This document shows positions 6,969 through 8,338 of a DNA stretch of 8,338 nucleotides, in pieces. The translations under genes and the position numbers were made by a program. Source of the DNA: Treponema sp. (GTDB taxonomy: Bacteria; Spirochaetota; Spirochaetia; Treponematales; Breznakiellaceae); the NCBI GenBank assembly GCA_031290325.1, contig JAITNU010000217.1, positions 1-8,338 on the forward strand. Direction: 5' to 3'. Every line of letters begins with the position of its first letter. Positions within the stretch are counted from its first letter, which is position 1. The notes below the pieces were generated by a model. The model worked only from the letters and a program-made list of their open reading frames with translations. It was not told where the DNA came from and did not search any database.

Positions 6969-8159
6969 ATGCTTTTCAGTATCGCCCTTATTATGCTGTG
7001 CTGCCTTATCCTCAGCGGGGTCATGCAGCGGTGTAAACTGCCCGGCCTGGTGGGTATGCTTTTGACCGGTATCATCCTGGGGCCTCATGGCTTAAACCTG
7101 ATAGCCCCGGAGCTACTGGCCATTTCCGCGGAGCTGCGGCAAATCGCCTTGATCATCATCCTCACCAGGGCAGGACTGGCCCTGGACATCAATGATTTGA
7201 AAAAAGTCGGCAGGTCCGCCATCCTGTTGTGCTTTGTACCGGCAACGTTTGAAATAGCCGCAACCACCATTTTTGCCCCCCTGTTTTTCCCCATTTCCCG
7301 GCTGGAAGCTGCCATCATGGGAGCGGTGCTCGGCGCCGTGTCCCCGGCGGTGGTGGTGCCCAAAATGTTAAAGCTCATGGAGCGGGGCTATGGCAAGGAT
7401 AAAAGCATTCCCCAGCTCATCATGGCCGGGGCTGCGGTGGATGATATTTATGTGATTGTCTTGTTTACGTCCTTTCTCAGCATGTATGGTGGCAGGGGTC
7501 TTAATTTTTTTGATATAGCTGTCCAGGGTTCCCTGGCCATCATCACCGGTCTGGGAGCGGGGATCCTCCTGGGGCTGGTCCTGGTGAAGGTATTTCAAAG
7601 CATCCAGCTCCGAGATACGGTGAAGACCCTGGTTTTGTTAAGCGCCGCGTTTCTTCTGGTCTCCCTGGAACAGGCCCTGAAACAGCACCTGCCGCTCTCC
7701 GGTTTATTGGCAGTAATGGCCTTGGGCGCCACCATAGTAAAGCGCTCCGGGGTGTTGGCAAAACGGCTTTCCGGGAAATACTCAAAACTCTGGGTGGGGG
7801 CGGAATTGCTCTTATTCGCCCTGGTAGGTGCCACAGTCGATACGAGCTATGTGGTGAAAGCAGGTTTGGCAGCCCTTGCCCTGATATTCCTCGCCCTGCT
7901 GATTCGGGTATGCGGTGTTTATGTCTGTCTTATTAAAACACCCTTAACCCTGAAGGAACGCTTGTTCTGTGCCATCGCCTATCTGCCCAAGGCAACGGTA
8001 CAGGCGGCAATCGGCGGTATTCCCCTGGCTCAGGGAATTCCCGCAGGCGCCACTATTCTCACCGTGGCGGTACTTGCCATCTTAATTACCGCGCCTTTAG
8101 GTGCCCTCGGGGTGGACGCAACCTATAAACGGTTGCTTTCACACCCCCAACCCGTATGA
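6969..8159 (+). CDS. Cation/proton antiporter, CPA2 superfamily, NHA (SLC9B)-like
   Basis: This 396-residue membrane protein should exchange Na+ or Li+ (possibly K+) for protons. It is hydrophobic from the first residue, with about a dozen predicted helices. Family landmarks are LPGLVGMLLTGIILGPHGL (24-42), TRAGLALDINDLKKVG (66-81), SPAVVVPKML (125-134), and the ion-binding aspartate pair Asp158-Asp159 in AAVDDIYVI. Later come Arg313 in a late helix and the ERLFCAIAYLPKATVQAAIGG segment (330-350). The SPAVVVP, double Asp and PKATVQAAIG combination resembles animal NHA2 (SLC9B) and its bacterial relatives more than NhaP or KefB. No TrkA-N or CBS domain follows, so it is not a Kef-type regulated channel. 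It starts three bases after the previous stop, with only a weak GGG eight bases upstream, so it is probably translated by coupling from the transporter mRNA. The carried ion is not determined by sequence. Confidence 0.87.
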   Translation: MLFSIALIMLCCLILSGVMQRCKLPGLVGMLLTGIILGPHGLNLIAPELLAISAELRQIALIIILTRAGLALDINDLKKVGRSAILLCFVPATFEIAATTIFAPLFFPISRLEAAIMGAVLGAVSPAVVVPKMLKLMERGYGKDKSIPQLIMAGAAVDDIYVIVLFTSFLSMYGGRGLNFFDIAVQGSLAIITGLGAGILLGLVLVKVFQSIQLRDTVKTLVLLSAAFLLVSLEQALKQHLPLSGLLAVMALGATIVKRSGVLAKRLSGKYSKLWVGAELLLFALVGATVDTSYVVKAGLAALALIFLALLIRVCGVYVCLIKTPLTLKERLFCAIAYLPKATVQAAIGGIPLAQGIPAGATILTVAVLAILITAPLGALGVDATYKRLLSHPQPV

Positions 8160-8166
8160 TCCTCCC

Positions 8167-8338
8167 CTACGCTTTGGAAGGGACGCCCATCAGTTTCTTC
8201 TTTTCCCGTTTTGTTGCCTGGATGTCCCAGAAATTAACAAATCCACAGGCAATGAAGATGGTCGAATACACCCCGGAAACCATACCCACCAAGAGGGCCA
8301 AGGCAAAATCCTGCATGGAACCAGAGGTAAAGATAAAG
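8167..8338 (-). CDS. secF: Protein translocase subunit SecF, C-terminal part (partial)
   Basis: Reading the minus strand from the window edge gives 56 residues before the TAG at 8167-8169. They begin in the last periplasmic loop or membrane entry, run through QDFALALLVGMVSGVYST and a hydrophobic helix ending at FVNFW, and finish with a basic cytoplasmic tail (TKREKKKLMG). The DFALALLxGxxxGxYSTIFIA segment is characteristic of the last membrane helices of SecF, which with SecD uses the proton or sodium gradient to complete protein export. The N-terminal part, and probably secD upstream of it, lie beyond the window. The gene is convergent with the antiporter gene, with only seven bases between the stops. 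Confidence 0.88.
   Translation of the reverse strand, partial: FIFTSGSMQDFALALLVGMVSGVYSTIFIACGFVNFWDIQATKREKKKLMGVPSKA

Overview
The window is ordinary, gene-dense bacterial chromosome with GC-rich coding sequence. It resembles a spirochaete of the Treponema group. The evidence is the Spirochaetota/Bacteroidota-type topoisomerase IV A subunit (HPHGDxSIGDALV and SYDGRNKEP motifs, C-terminal domain without a GyrA box) next to a purine-nucleoside-type ABC transporter of the kind Treponema calls Pnr. The genus is an inference from protein style; no rRNA or other marker is present.

Layout, left to right. (1) Bases 1-22 are the last codons of an upstream gene, probably parE, whose TAA overlaps the parC ATG by one base. 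(2) parC, 22-1941, plus strand. (3) A ClC-type chloride/proton antiporter gene, 1971-3275, minus strand, convergent with parC across a 29-bp gap. (4) A 126-bp AT-rich divergent intergenic region, 3276-3401, with two near-consensus sigma70-type promoters back to back. The minus-strand one places the predicted transcript start at the clc ATG. The plus-strand one (TTGACA, 17 bp, TATACT) drives the next genes. (5) A tightly packed plus-strand operon, 3402-8159: a double-NBD ABC ATPase, two permeases of the YufP/YufQ (NupP/NupQ, PnrD/PnrE) type, and a sodium/proton antiporter of the NHA/SLC9B type. Junctions are a 17-bp overlap, a 4-bp GTGA overlap and a 3-nt gap. (6) The 3' end of secF, minus strand, 8167 to the window edge, convergent with the antiporter across 7 bp.

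Functionally, the operon encodes the membrane and motor parts of a nucleoside importer (ATPase plus two different permeases) but not its substrate-binding lipoprotein (BMP/PnrA/NupN family), which must lie elsewhere. A cation/proton antiporter is co-transcribed with it. On the other side of the shared intergenic region is a ClC antiporter, so three ion or nucleoside transport functions are arranged around one divergent promoter. There are no RNA genes, mobile elements, CRISPR arrays or obvious intrinsic terminators, and no gene-free stretch over 300 bases. I found no convincing evidence of a new biological system. The most interesting points are the apparently leaderless clc mRNA, the binding-protein-less nucleoside transporter linked to an NHA-type antiporter, the unusual second ATPase domain, and valine at the quinolone-contact serine of ParC.
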